NCBI GenBank assembly: GCA_947477745.1 | Contig: CANJUF010000003.1 | Location: forward strand, 1-64,000 | Direction: 5' to 3' | From: Sphingomonadaceae bacterium | GTDB lineage: Bacteria; Pseudomonadota; Alphaproteobacteria; Sphingomonadales; Sphingomonadaceae | Length of the DNA: 64,000 bases | Shown: positions 16,588 to 24,972 of the stretch, one piece after another | How positions within the stretch are numbered: the stretch's first letter is position 1 | Layout of the letters: every line of letters starts with the position of its first letter | Made by a program: the position numbers and the translations under genes | The notes under the pieces: generated by a model | Database searches by the model: none | The model's input: the letters and a program-made list of their open reading frames with translations, nothing else | Told to the model about the DNA's origin: nothing

Positions 16588-18678
16588 ATGTTGCGGCAAT
16601 ACGAACTGGTAGAGCGGGTCAAGGCCTACGACGAGGACGCCGACGAGGCGGTGCTCAACCGCGCCTACGTTTTCACCGTGCAGAAGCATGGCAGCCAGAA
16701 GCGCGCTTCGGGCGATCCCTATTTCAGCCATCCGATCGAGGTAGCTGGCCTGATGACCGAGCTCAAGCTCGATCAGGAGACGATCGTTACCGCGCTGCTT
16801 CACGATACTGTCGAGGATACGCTCGCTACCATCGAGGAGATCGAGGAGAAATTCGGCGGCGAGATCGCTCGGTTGGTCGATGGGGTGACCAAGCTCTCGA
16901 AAATCGAAACGCTGACCGAGAACGAGCGCGCGGCCGAGAACCTGCGCAAGCTGCTGCTGGCGATGAGCGAGGACATTCGCGTGCTGCTCGTCAAGCTGGC
17001 TGACCGGCTGCACAACATGCGCACGCTGCACTACATCCGCAGCGCCGAAAAGCGGCAACGGATCGCGCGCGAGACTATGGATATCTTCGCGCCGCTCGCC
17101 GAGCGCGTGGGCATGTACGAATACATGCGCGAAATGCAGCTTCTCGCCTTCGAGCAGCTGGAACCCGAAGCCTATGGCACGATCACCGGGCGGCTCGCCC
17201 AGATCCGCACTCAGGAAGGCGGGCAGGTCGACGCCATCGCGCTCAACATCAAGCAGGCGCTGGCCGAAGCGGGCCTCAAGGTCGAGGTCTGGGGGCGCGA
17301 AAAACATCCCTATTCGATCTGGCGCAAGATGACCGAGCGCCACGTCACCTTCGAGCAGATCACCGATATCATGGCGTTCCGCGTGCTGACCGAAAGCCCG
17401 GAGGACTGCTACAAGGCACTGGGCGTGCTGCACCAGAACTGGCAGATGATCCCGGGCCGCTTCAAGGACTACATCTCGACCCCCAAGGCCAACGGCTATC
17501 GCTCGCTGCACACCGCGCTGATCTTCCAGAACTCGATGCGCGTCGAGGTGCAGATCCGCACGCGCGACATGCACCGTACCAACGAATATGGGCTGGCGGC
17601 GCACTGGGCCTACAAGCAGGGCGACCGGCCCGATGGCCAAGTTGGCTGGCTGCGCGACCTGATCGAAATCGTCGATGCCAGCAACGATGCCGAGGAACTG
17701 CTCGAACACACGCGCCTCGCGATTTATCAGGACCGCATATTCGCCTTTACCCCCAAGGGCGCGCTTCACCAGTTGCCCAAGGGTTCGACCGCGGTTGATT
17801 TCGCCTATGCGGTCCATACCGACCTCGGCAATTCGGCGGTCGGCGCAAAGATCAACGGCCGTCACATGCCGCTGCGCACCCAGCTTGCGAATGGCGACGT
17901 GGTCGAGATCATCAAGGGCAAGTCGGCGACGCCGCGGCTAGAGTGGCTGGGCTTCGTCGTCACCGGCAGGGCGCGCGCGGCGGTGCGCCGCTCTGTGCGC
18001 GACAAGGAGCGACAGGAGATTGCCGCGCTCGGCTCCAAGCTGTTCGAGGATATCGCCGCCCGCCTCCCGGCAAGGATTGGCCGCAAGGCGATCAATGCCG
18101 CGTTGACCCGCCTCGGCATGGAGGAGGAAGAAGACCTGATGTTCGCGATCGGCTCGGCCAAGCTGCCCGACCGCGAGGTTATGGAAGCGCTGGTTCCCGG
18201 CAGCACGGCGGCGTTCGACGATGACGAGGAATGGGCGCGCAGCGAGCAGACCATCTCGATCCGCGGGCTGACGGCGGGAATGGGCTTCGAGCTTGCCGAT
18301 TGCTGCCACCCGGTGCCCGGAGACCGTATCGTCGGGCTGCGCCGCAAGGGCGAAAAGGTAGAGGTGCACACCATCGATTGCCTCAATCTGGCCGACGGGG
18401 TCGACAGCGACTGGCTCGACCTTTCGTGGGGCGAGCGCTCGACGGGTGCAGTCGGGCGGCTGCGCGTGGTGCTTTACAACCGGACCGGCACGCTTGCCGA
18501 ACTCACCCGCATCTTTGCCGCCAGCCACGCCAATGTGATCAACCTGGAAATGATCCAGCGAGACCAGAATTTCGGCACCTTCGAAGTCGATCTCGAAGTG
18601 CTCGACGTCGCCCATCTGGCGCGGATCACCGCTTCGCTGCGCGCCAGCGACGCCGTGGCGGAGGCCGAACGCATATAG
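16588..18678 (+). CDS. rsh: Bifunctional (p)ppGpp synthetase/hydrolase (Rsh)
   Basis: Makes and degrades ppGpp in the stringent response. The 696-residue protein (start ATG 16588; the track start 16504 overlaps the divergent gene) has an HD hydrolase domain with His48 and His72-Asp73 in LLHDTVEDT, a synthetase domain with GRFKDYISTPKANGYRSLHT near residues 290-310, a TGS domain (IFAFTPKGALHQLPKGSTAVDFAYAVH), and a C-terminal ACT domain (RLRVVLYNRTGTLAELTRIF). Retained HD residues argue for a bifunctional enzyme, the usual sole long Rsh of alphaproteobacteria. Confidence 0.95.
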   Translation: MLRQYELVERVKAYDEDADEAVLNRAYVFTVQKHGSQKRASGDPYFSHPIEVAGLMTELKLDQETIVTALLHDTVEDTLATIEEIEEKFGGEIARLVDGVTKLSKIETLTENERAAENLRKLLLAMSEDIRVLLVKLADRLHNMRTLHYIRSAEKRQRIARETMDIFAPLAERVGMYEYMREMQLLAFEQLEPEAYGTITGRLAQIRTQEGGQVDAIALNIKQALAEAGLKVEVWGREKHPYSIWRKMTERHVTFEQITDIMAFRVLTESPEDCYKALGVLHQNWQMIPGRFKDYISTPKANGYRSLHTALIFQNSMRVEVQIRTRDMHRTNEYGLAAHWAYKQGDRPDGQVGWLRDLIEIVDASNDAEELLEHTRLAIYQDRIFAFTPKGALHQLPKGSTAVDFAYAVHTDLGNSAVGAKINGRHMPLRTQLANGDVVEIIKGKSATPRLEWLGFVVTGRARAAVRRSVRDKERQEIAALGSKLFEDIAARLPARIGRKAINAALTRLGMEEEEDLMFAIGSAKLPDREVMEALVPGSTAAFDDDEEWARSEQTISIRGLTAGMGFELADCCHPVPGDRIVGLRRKGEKVEVHTIDCLNLADGVDSDWLDLSWGERSTGAVGRLRVVLYNRTGTLAELTRIFAASHANVINLEMIQRDQNFGTFEVDLEVLDVAHLARITASLRASDAVAEAERI

Positions 18679-18760
18679 CTCGCCGATGCGATTGGATTTG
18701 CCCAATCAGGCGGTTTGGATCACACTGCCTTATCCTGCGTGAGCTAGGAAGGAGAGGTCC

Positions 18761-19822
18761 ATGAGCTATCTGCGCAACTGCTGGTATGTCGCGTGCATGT
18801 CGAGCGAACTGGCGGACGGACCGCTGGCCCGCACGATCCTTGACGAAAAGCTGGTGCTGTTCCGGGGCGAAAATGGCGAGGCGGCTATTCTCCAGGACCG
18901 CTGCCCGCACCGTTTCGTGCGGCTTTCGAGCGGCAAGGTTGCCGGCGATGCGATCGAGTGCCCCTATCACGGGCTGCGCTTCGACGGTGCCGGAAAATGC
19001 GTCCACCAGCCGTTTGAAGAGGGCGAACCAGCGCCGCACAACCGGGTGCGGTCATGGCCGGTGGTCGAAAAGGGCGGACTGGTCTGGCTCTGGGCCGGCG
19101 AGGCAGAGAGCGCCGATCCCGCGCTGATCCCGGCCTCGTTTGATCTGCTCGACGATCCCGAGCTCAAGACCGTCCACGGCTATCTGCGCATCGCGGGCAA
19201 TTACCAGCTCATCAACGATAACCTGCTCGACTTGTCGCATGTCGATTTCATTCATCCCGCTGCGCGGCTGCCCGAAGGATATGAAACCTATCGCAACAAA
19301 GTCGAACAGCGGGGCGATCAGGTGATCCACTGGCTGTGGAAGCCGGGTTCGACGCCCAATTTCATCCAGGCGGCATTGCGCGATTCGACTTCGGTCAAGG
19401 CCGATGTGTTCTCGCACCTGGAATGGAACGCGCCCGCGCTGATGATGCTGCGCACGGGCTTGCAAGACCCAGGCGAGCCCGAGGGCAGCGATCTCAACCT
19501 GCCTTCAGCGCAGATCCTGACCCCCGAGACCGAAACCAGCACGCATTACTTCTGGACCGTGAGCCGCGAGCGCAAGAAAGACGACACCTCTATCGACGAG
19601 CTGTACGTAAAGGCGTTGACTCACATCTTCTCGACGCAGGACGGACCGATGGTCGAGCAGGCGCAGGAAGCCATGGGCGAAGAGATCGACCTGTTCGCGC
19701 ATCACCCGGTGATCCTCAGCTCCGACGCGGCAGCGGTGCGCGCACGCCGCATCCTGCAAAAGCTGATCCGCGAGGAGCAGGGCCATAGCTCGCCAGCGCC
19801 GGGGAAGATCGCGGCGGCCTAA
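18761..19822 (+). CDS. Rieske non-haem iron oxygenase (VanA/O-demethylase-type)
   Basis: A 353-residue oxygenase of the vanillate-demethylase/toluenesulfonate-oxygenase group. The Rieske centre is Cys48-x-His50 (DRCPHR) and Cys67-x2-His70 (CPYHGLRF); the mononuclear iron motif is DLSHVDFIH, near residues 157-165 (DxxHxxxxH). AAGGAGAGG precedes ATG 18761. Such enzymes demethylate methoxyarenes or hydroxylate aromatic/terpenoid rings and need a separate ferredoxin reductase, not found nearby. It precedes an enoyl-CoA hydratase and acyl-CoA ligase, consistent with the entry of a catabolic route. Substrate unknown. Confidence 0.88.
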   Translation: MSYLRNCWYVACMSSELADGPLARTILDEKLVLFRGENGEAAILQDRCPHRFVRLSSGKVAGDAIECPYHGLRFDGAGKCVHQPFEEGEPAPHNRVRSWPVVEKGGLVWLWAGEAESADPALIPASFDLLDDPELKTVHGYLRIAGNYQLINDNLLDLSHVDFIHPAARLPEGYETYRNKVEQRGDQVIHWLWKPGSTPNFIQAALRDSTSVKADVFSHLEWNAPALMMLRTGLQDPGEPEGSDLNLPSAQILTPETETSTHYFWTVSRERKKDDTSIDELYVKALTHIFSTQDGPMVEQAQEAMGEEIDLFAHHPVILSSDAAAVRARRILQKLIREEQGHSSPAPGKIAAA

Positions 19823-20109
19823 ACCTCGAGTAGCAGCGTGACCTCATCGCCTTCGCCCAGGCCCTCGGCCTTGCGCACTGCCGCCTTTACGGGGAGCATC
19901 CAGCCTGCCTCGCGCGAGGGGAAAACCGAGGTTTGCCAGCTGGTCTCTCCGATTGTTGCCATAACCCTCAGTGAACCGAAGCCGCGCGAGAGGCCTTCGA
20001 GCCGCCGCATCAGTGCGGTCGCCGATAGCGCATCTCCAGCCTCGCCGGAAATCGTCACAAAGTGCCACGTTGCCTTGTCGCCGCCGGTCCAGCGCCAAAG
20101 CCGTGTCAC
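19819..20109 (-). CDS. DUF1905 domain protein
   Basis: A 96-residue protein if GTG 20109 is the start (the track extends to 20283 through unlikely sequence that overlaps the next gene). TRLWRWTGGDKATWHFVTI, then GFGSLRVMATIGETSWQTSVFPS and WMLPVKAAVRKAEGLGEGDEVTL are the small beta-barrel DUF1905 pattern. Function in this family is unknown. Convergent with the Rieske gene (4-nt overlap). Confidence 0.75.
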   Translation of the reverse strand: MTRLWRWTGGDKATWHFVTISGEAGDALSATALMRRLEGLSRGFGSLRVMATIGETSWQTSVFPSREAGWMLPVKAAVRKAEGLGEGDEVTLLLEV

Positions 20110-20255
20110 GCAAGTGATGCGCTCTGTGATTGTCGTTCTCCTCAGCCCTATGGCAAGCGCGATTGCCACGCCGCGCCCTGCCTGCGCAAGCATGCTCCGC
20201 CTTGCTCCGCGCGCGCATCTCGGCCATTCGGTGCGACACGGGATAGGAGAGCCAG

Positions 20256-21059
20256 GTGAGCGCAGCCGACACGACAGACACAATCGTACTCATCGAACGC
20301 GATTGCGCGGTGGCCACGCTCACACTCAATCGCCCGGATCGCTTGAATGCGCTCAACAATGCGCTGCTCACTGGCCTGCGCGATGCGATGCAGGAACTGG
20401 CGGGCGATGACAGCGTCCATGCCGTAATCGTCACCGGGGCAGGGCGGGCGTTCTGCGCCGGGGCCGACCTTTCCGACATGTCGCAGGTCAACACCAGGGA
20501 CCTCAACGATCCCTCGCGCGCGCAGACCCGCAGCGTGTTCGACGATCTCGAGGAAGCGTTCGAAAGCTTTCCCAAGTCGCTGATTGCTGCGGTCAACGGT
20601 CTTGGTGTCGGCTTTGGTTTCACCTTGCTGGGGTACTGCGATCACGTGTTCCTCGCCGAAGGGGCGCGGCTACGCACGCCGTTCAGCCAGCTTGGCCTGT
20701 GCCCCGAAGCGTCGGCCAGCTACACCTTTCCAATGCGCATGGGCTGGGCCGAGGCAAGCCGGGCGCTGCTGATGGGCGAATGGTTCACGGCGCAGGATGT
20801 GGTCGCATCGGGGCTGGGGCAAGAGGTCGTTGCGCTTGACGCGCTGCTTGAAACCGCCCGCGCGTTTGCCCGCAAATACGAACAGTGCCCGCTGCAATCC
20901 TTGAAGGCCACCAAGGCGCTGATGCTCGCCGCGCACCTGCCGCATATTCGCAAGGCGCGCGAGGCGGAGAACGCCAAGATGCGCGAACTGCTGGGGACGC
21001 CGGCGAACAAGCAGGCGCTGGCAGATTTCGCCAGCCGTCAGGGCAAGGGGAGGACGTGA
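20256..21059 (+). CDS. Enoyl-CoA hydratase/isomerase family protein
   Basis: A 267-residue crotonase-fold protein starting at GTG 20256 after a GGAG site. The oxyanion-hole motif is GRAFCAGADLSDMS near residues 62-75, and the second is LGVGFGFTLLGYCDHVF near 113-130. The canonical catalytic Glu pair of hydratases is not clearly present (LCPEASASYTFPMRMG has one Glu near 148), so isomerase or other crotonase chemistry is possible. Three bases separate its stop from the acyl-CoA ligase. Confidence 0.85.
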   Translation: MSAADTTDTIVLIERDCAVATLTLNRPDRLNALNNALLTGLRDAMQELAGDDSVHAVIVTGAGRAFCAGADLSDMSQVNTRDLNDPSRAQTRSVFDDLEEAFESFPKSLIAAVNGLGVGFGFTLLGYCDHVFLAEGARLRTPFSQLGLCPEASASYTFPMRMGWAEASRALLMGEWFTAQDVVASGLGQEVVALDALLETARAFARKYEQCPLQSLKATKALMLAAHLPHIRKAREAENAKMRELLGTPANKQALADFASRQGKGRT

Positions 21060-21061
21060 CC

Positions 21062-22510
21062 ATGGAAGCGCTGCACTATCCGATCACGCCTTCGCAAATG
21101 GTGGCGCAAGCGCTCAGCCATAACCTCGAGCGCCCGGTGATCATGCTCGAGGACGGCTCGGTGCTGACCGCGCGCGATATCCGCGATTCGATCAGCCGCT
21201 ATTCGCAGCTGTTCCTCTCGCTCAACCCGAGGCCGCAGCGGGCCGCGCTCTTGTCGAAGAACCGGCCCGAAGTGCCCGGCGTGTCAAATTCGTTTCGCTT
21301 TGCCAATATCATATCGACCTCACTCCATCCGATGGGATCGGTTGAGGACTATCTCTATTCGATCGAGCACGCCCGGATCGACACGCTGGTCTACGACGAT
21401 TCCTTCGAGGACACGGTGCGCGAACTGAAGGCCCGCGCGCCGGGGCTGCGCAACCTGTTCGCGATCGGCAAGGCAGGGATCGGTTCGTCGCTTAGCGAAA
21501 TGGCGAGCCGTTTCGAGCCGGGACCGCTGGTCGGGCGCGCCGGGCCGCCCGACGAAGTGACCGGCGTCGTGTTCACCGGCGGCACCACCGGCAAGCCCAA
21601 GGGCGTGATGAGTACAAATGCTTCGATCGCCATGGCCGCCAACGTGCTGCTTTCGGAGTTCGAGTGGCCCAAGGAAGTGCGCCACCTCGTTTGCTCGCCG
21701 TTGAGCCATGCGGGCGCTTCGGTGCTTACCCCGATCCTGATCATGGGCGGCTCGATGTTCGTGCTGCCCGCGTTCGATCCTGTCTCGTTCATGGAGGCCA
21801 TCGAAAAGCACCGCATCACCACGACGCTGATGGTGCCGACCATGGTGCTGGCGCTGATTGACCATCCGCGCTTTTCCGAGTTCGATCTCTCCAGCCTCGA
21901 ATCGATCTATTATGGCGCATCGGCCTTCCCTCCATCGCGGTTGCGTGAAGCAATCGAGAAACTGGGTCCGATCTTTTTCCAGTTCTACGGCCAGTCCGAA
22001 GCGCCGCTATGCATCACGGTGCTCAAGAAGGGCGAGCATCTGGTCGACGATCCGCTGCGGCTGGCAAGCTGCGGCAGGCCCCATCCGTTCGTATCAGTGG
22101 CATTGCTCGATGACGATGGCAACGAAGTGCTCGATGGAGAGCCGGGAGAGATTTGCGTGCGCGGGCCGCAGGTGATGGCCGGATACCTCGACAGGCCGGA
22201 GGAAACTGCCGAGGCCTTCAAATTCGGCTGGCTGCACACCGGCGATGTCGCCGTGCGCAATCCCGACGGGTTCCTGCGCATCGTCGACCGCAAGAAAGAC
22301 ATGATCGTCTCGGGCGGGTTCAACGTGTTCGCGCGCGAGGTCGAGAATGTCATCGCCGCTCACCCTGGCGTCGCGCAGGTCGCGGTGATCGGGGTGCCGC
22401 ACGAGAAATGGGGCGAGGCGGTTACCGCGATTGTTGTCGCCGCCGATGGCATGGTGCCCGATTCTGCCGATCTGATCGCGATGGTCCGCGAGGAGAAGGG
22501 GCCGGTCTAG
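21062..22510 (+). CDS. Acyl-CoA ligase, truncated by in-frame amber stop
   Basis: An AMP-forming acyl-CoA synthetase (ANL superfamily). The frame from ATG 21062 gives 482 residues with A3 FTGGTTGKPKGVMS near 177-190, A5 FYGQSEAP, A7 HTGDVAVRN and A8 DRKKDMIVSGGFNVFAREVE. The frame stops at TAG (22508-22510) just before the C-terminal A10 region that supplies the catalytic lysine. In-frame sequence after TAG encodes the missing end (see next entry). The second ligase of this window (51322-52863) reads YQAPK where this one reads V-stop-APK, so a CAG-to-TAG change is likely. Adenylation would probably be lost. Confidence 0.85.
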   Translation: MEALHYPITPSQMVAQALSHNLERPVIMLEDGSVLTARDIRDSISRYSQLFLSLNPRPQRAALLSKNRPEVPGVSNSFRFANIISTSLHPMGSVEDYLYSIEHARIDTLVYDDSFEDTVRELKARAPGLRNLFAIGKAGIGSSLSEMASRFEPGPLVGRAGPPDEVTGVVFTGGTTGKPKGVMSTNASIAMAANVLLSEFEWPKEVRHLVCSPLSHAGASVLTPILIMGGSMFVLPAFDPVSFMEAIEKHRITTTLMVPTMVLALIDHPRFSEFDLSSLESIYYGASAFPPSRLREAIEKLGPIFFQFYGQSEAPLCITVLKKGEHLVDDPLRLASCGRPHPFVSVALLDDDGNEVLDGEPGEICVRGPQVMAGYLDRPEETAEAFKFGWLHTGDVAVRNPDGFLRIVDRKKDMIVSGGFNVFAREVENVIAAHPGVAQVAVIGVPHEKWGEAVTAIVVAADGMVPDSADLIAMVREEKGPV

Positions 22511-22606
22511 GCCCCCAAAGTAGTGCATTTCGTCGATGCCATTCCGCTCTCGCCAGTCGGCAAGCCCGACAAGAAAGCGCTGAGGGTACAGTTTTCCGGC
22601 GGTTAA
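22508..22606 (+). pseudogene. Amber codon and orphaned C-terminal tail of acyl-CoA ligase
   Basis: After TAG, 31 codons continue in the same frame to TAA (22604-22606): APKVVHFVDAI, then PLSPVGKPDKKALR, the A10 motif with the catalytic Lys. Restored length would be 514 residues, matching the 513-515 residues of the paralogue. The reading supports a nonsense mutation rather than a frameshift; readthrough or sequencing error cannot be excluded. Confidence 0.8.
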
Positions 22607-22615
22607 ATGCGCCGA

Positions 22616-22731
22616 CTGCCCCTCCCGTTCACGGGAGGGGCAGTGAGACTTGGCGGCAGCGCCGCCTAGTCGCAGCGGGGTGGGCCTGTCGGCCCATTCC
22701 CACCCCCAACCCCTCCCGCAAGCGGGAGGGG
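22616..22731. repeat. Palindromic intergenic repeat with two strong hairpins
   Basis: CTGCCCCTCCCG/CGGGAGGGGCAG is a perfect 12-bp stem with a 4-base loop (22616-22643); TGGGCC/GGCCCA lies in the middle; CCCCTCCCGC/GCGGGAGGGG is a perfect 10-bp stem with a 2-base loop (22710-22731). It separates the convergent ligase and transporter genes and probably acts as a bidirectional terminator. Sequence of this style is a frequent interspersed element of sphingomonads as I recall it. Confidence 0.7.
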
Positions 22732-22733
22732 AG

Positions 22734-23708
22734 TCAATGCGCATCCCTCGCCAGTCTCGCCGCGATCCACGCGCAGACGAACATCTGCAACTGGTGGAAG
22801 ATCATCAGCGGCAGCACCACCATGCCGACCTGCGCCGGGGCGAACAGCGCGCCGGCCATCGGCACGCCGGTGACGAGGCTCTTCTGCGATCCGCAGAACA
22901 GCAGCACGATGAAGTCCTTGCGGGGCATGGCCATCGCGCGAGATAGCGCGAACATGGTGAGCATCACCACGCCGAGAATCGCGGCACTCAGAGCCAGCAA
23001 CACGGCAAGGTCGGGTGCATCGACGCGCGACCAGATTCCGCCGACCACTGCCGCGCTGAAAGCGGAATAGACCACCAGCAAGATCGACCCGCGATCGACC
23101 GGCATCAACAGCTTCTTGTTGCGCTCGACAAACCCGCCGATCCACGGACGCAGCACATGGCCCGCGACGAAGGGCAGCAGCAGTTGCACGGTGACAGTCT
23201 CGACCGCCTGCCAGTCGAACCCGTCATGCGCCTTGCCGGTGGTCATCAGCAGTCCGACGAGCAGCGGCGTGAGCAATATGCCGAGCAGGTTGGACAACGA
23301 CGCGCTGCATACCGCCGCCGCGACATTGCCGCGCGCGACGCTGACCAGCGCGATCGAGCTCTGCACAGTCGATGACAGCAGCGTCAGGAACAGCAGGCCC
23401 GAAACCAGCAGCGGATCGATCCAGCCGCTAACCAGCCATGCCGTGGCAAGGCCCAAGGCAGGGAACAGGGCATATGTGGTGCCCAAAGTCGCAAGATGCA
23501 GCCGCCAGTTGCCGAGGCCCTGCAGGATTGCCTCGCGCGACAGCTTTGCGCCGTGGAGGAAGAACAGCAGCACGATGGCCACCTTGGACAGCAGCCAGAA
23601 CAGATCGCCCGCTGCCCCGCGCGCCGGCAGCAGCGATGCGACCACGACCGCCAAGGTAAGCCAGACGAGGAACGGATCGATCTTCGGGATGAAGCGGGCA
23701 AAGGGCAT
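22734..23708 (-). CDS. BASS-like transporter (bile acid:sodium symporter superfamily)
   Basis: A 324-residue membrane protein from ATG 23708, which follows AGAGGACC; the longer track frame runs into the divergent gene. About nine to ten hydrophobic helices are visible, opening with PKIDPFLVWLTLAVVVASLLP and carrying FLHGAKLSREA, LLSSTVQSSIALVSVARGNVAAAV and FCGSQKSLVTGVPMA, the core crossing motifs of the SBF-like (Rch1/YfeH) branch. Family members move organic anions or calcium-linked substrates. Position in a catabolic region suggests uptake of a carboxylate, but this is inference. Confidence 0.85.
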   Translation of the reverse strand: MPFARFIPKIDPFLVWLTLAVVVASLLPARGAAGDLFWLLSKVAIVLLFFLHGAKLSREAILQGLGNWRLHLATLGTTYALFPALGLATAWLVSGWIDPLLVSGLLFLTLLSSTVQSSIALVSVARGNVAAAVCSASLSNLLGILLTPLLVGLLMTTGKAHDGFDWQAVETVTVQLLLPFVAGHVLRPWIGGFVERNKKLLMPVDRGSILLVVYSAFSAAVVGGIWSRVDAPDLAVLLALSAAILGVVMLTMFALSRAMAMPRKDFIVLLFCGSQKSLVTGVPMAGALFAPAQVGMVVLPLMIFHQLQMFVCAWIAARLARDAH

Positions 23709-23808
23709 CGCAGGTCCTCTGCCCGCAATTGCGTCCGCGATCAAATCTGGTCCACGGCGCAGCGCCGGGTTATGCATCGGCATAAGCAGCGAGAGGGACA
23801 GCACCGAA

Positions 23809-24912
23809 ATGGCAGATGCAGACATTCGCACTGGGCGCAGGGTGGCTTTCCATGCGCCCGGCCAGCCGCTCGAACTGCGCAGCGTCGATATCCCCGCTCC
23901 TGAGCCGGGCGGCGTGCTGCTGCGGGTCGTGATAGCCGGGGTGTGCGGCACCGACGCGCACCGGCTCAATGGCGACATTCCCGCTCCCAAAGCGCCAGTC
24001 GCATTCGGACACGAAGGCATTGGTCGGATCGAAGCGCTGGGCGAGCGGGTCATTGCCGATAGCGGCGGTGAGCCTGTCGCCGTCGGCGATCTGGTCTATT
24101 TCTCGCCGTCCAGGATCGACGGCTTTCCGGTCGCGGGCAGCGCAACGCCGGGGGACGACAATGCGCCCTGGCCGGTCTCCGCCGACCGGCCAAGCGTTGC
24201 GAGCTATCAGGACTGGGCGTGGCTGGCGAAAGGCGTGGGCTTCTTCCGCATCCCCGAAGGAACAAGGCCCGAGGCGGTGATCGCGTTTGGCTGTGCGATG
24301 CCGACCGCGATCGGCGGCATGACCCGGCTGGGCGGGGTGAAGCCAGGTCAGACCGTGGTGGTGCAGGGCTGCGGGCCGGTGGGGCTTTCGGCGACGCTGC
24401 TCGCCGCGCTCGACGGTCCGGACCAGCTTATCGTCATCGGTGCGCCTGACGGGCGCTTGCGCGTGGCCGAGAGGCTGGGCGCGACCACAGTTCTGCCGCT
24501 CGAAACCACCACGCGCGAGGAGCGTGCGGCGAAGATCGCGGAGCTGACCGGCGGGCGCATGGCCGACGTGGTGATCGAGGCGACCGGCAAGATCGAAGCC
24601 TTTGATGAGGGCATGTCGCTGCTTGCGGCAGAGGGGCGTTTTCTCGTGCTTGGCATCTACTCGGGGCCGCCCATGGCGGAACTGAACGTGGTCAGGATGG
24701 TGAACTTCAGCCAGCAGATTATCGGCAATCTGGGGCCGGCGCGCATCGAAGACCTGAAAACTGTCGTCGAGCTTGCCCGCGACCACGGCGAACGGCTGGG
24801 CTTTGCCGATCTGGTCACGCACCGATTTCCGCTGGCGCGCACTGACGAGGCGATCAGGGCGGTCGGCTCGGGCGCGGCGATCAAGGCGGTGGTGCTGCCC
24901 GAGACGGGTTAG
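23809..24912 (+). CDS. Zinc-binding medium-chain alcohol dehydrogenase
   Basis: A 367-residue MDR-family oxidoreductase from ATG 23809, after GAGAGGGACA. Catalytic zinc ligands are Cys46 (GVCGTDAH) and His68-Glu69 (FGHEGIGRIEALG). The Rossmann motif is VVQGCGPVGLSATLLA near residue 180. The lobe that normally binds structural zinc through four cysteines is replaced by SRIDGFPVAGSATPGDD, so structural zinc is probably absent, as in some threonine/sorbitol-type and phn-type members. It starts divergently from the BASS transporter. Substrate unknown. Confidence 0.87.
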   Translation: MADADIRTGRRVAFHAPGQPLELRSVDIPAPEPGGVLLRVVIAGVCGTDAHRLNGDIPAPKAPVAFGHEGIGRIEALGERVIADSGGEPVAVGDLVYFSPSRIDGFPVAGSATPGDDNAPWPVSADRPSVASYQDWAWLAKGVGFFRIPEGTRPEAVIAFGCAMPTAIGGMTRLGGVKPGQTVVVQGCGPVGLSATLLAALDGPDQLIVIGAPDGRLRVAERLGATTVLPLETTTREERAAKIAELTGGRMADVVIEATGKIEAFDEGMSLLAAEGRFLVLGIYSGPPMAELNVVRMVNFSQQIIGNLGPARIEDLKTVVELARDHGERLGFADLVTHRFPLARTDEAIRAVGSGAAIKAVVLPETG

Positions 24913-24914
24913 AA

Positions 24915-24961
24915 GCATCGCGCGGAAAAGTGGGAACCGGTTTTCCGCATCAAGCGATGCG
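24915..24961. repeat. Interspersed palindromic repeat (GGAAAAGTGGGAACCGGTTTTCC type)
   Basis: Nested inverted repeats: outer GCATCGC/GCGATGC and inner GGAAAA/TTTTCC around a GTGGGAACCGG centre. This resembles a recurrent intergenic element of alphaproteobacteria. It lies between the convergent dehydrogenase and SDR genes and may end transcription from both sides. Confidence 0.7.
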
Positions 24962-24972
24962 GCAAAAAAATG

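Noticed and set aside
15628-17865. 745-codon minus-strand ORF
   Set aside because: It runs antisense to rsh, the SnoaL-like gene frame and the beta-rich protein; its composition is that of a GC-rich shadow.
20110-20283. N-terminal extension of the DUF1905 protein
   Set aside because: The extra residues are Arg/Cys-rich, atypical for the family, and overlap the start of the enoyl-CoA hydratase gene.
24962-24972. Run of seven A after the SDR stop as a terminator U-tract
   Set aside because: On the minus strand the T-run comes directly after the stop without a hairpin before it, and on the plus strand it would encode A, not U.
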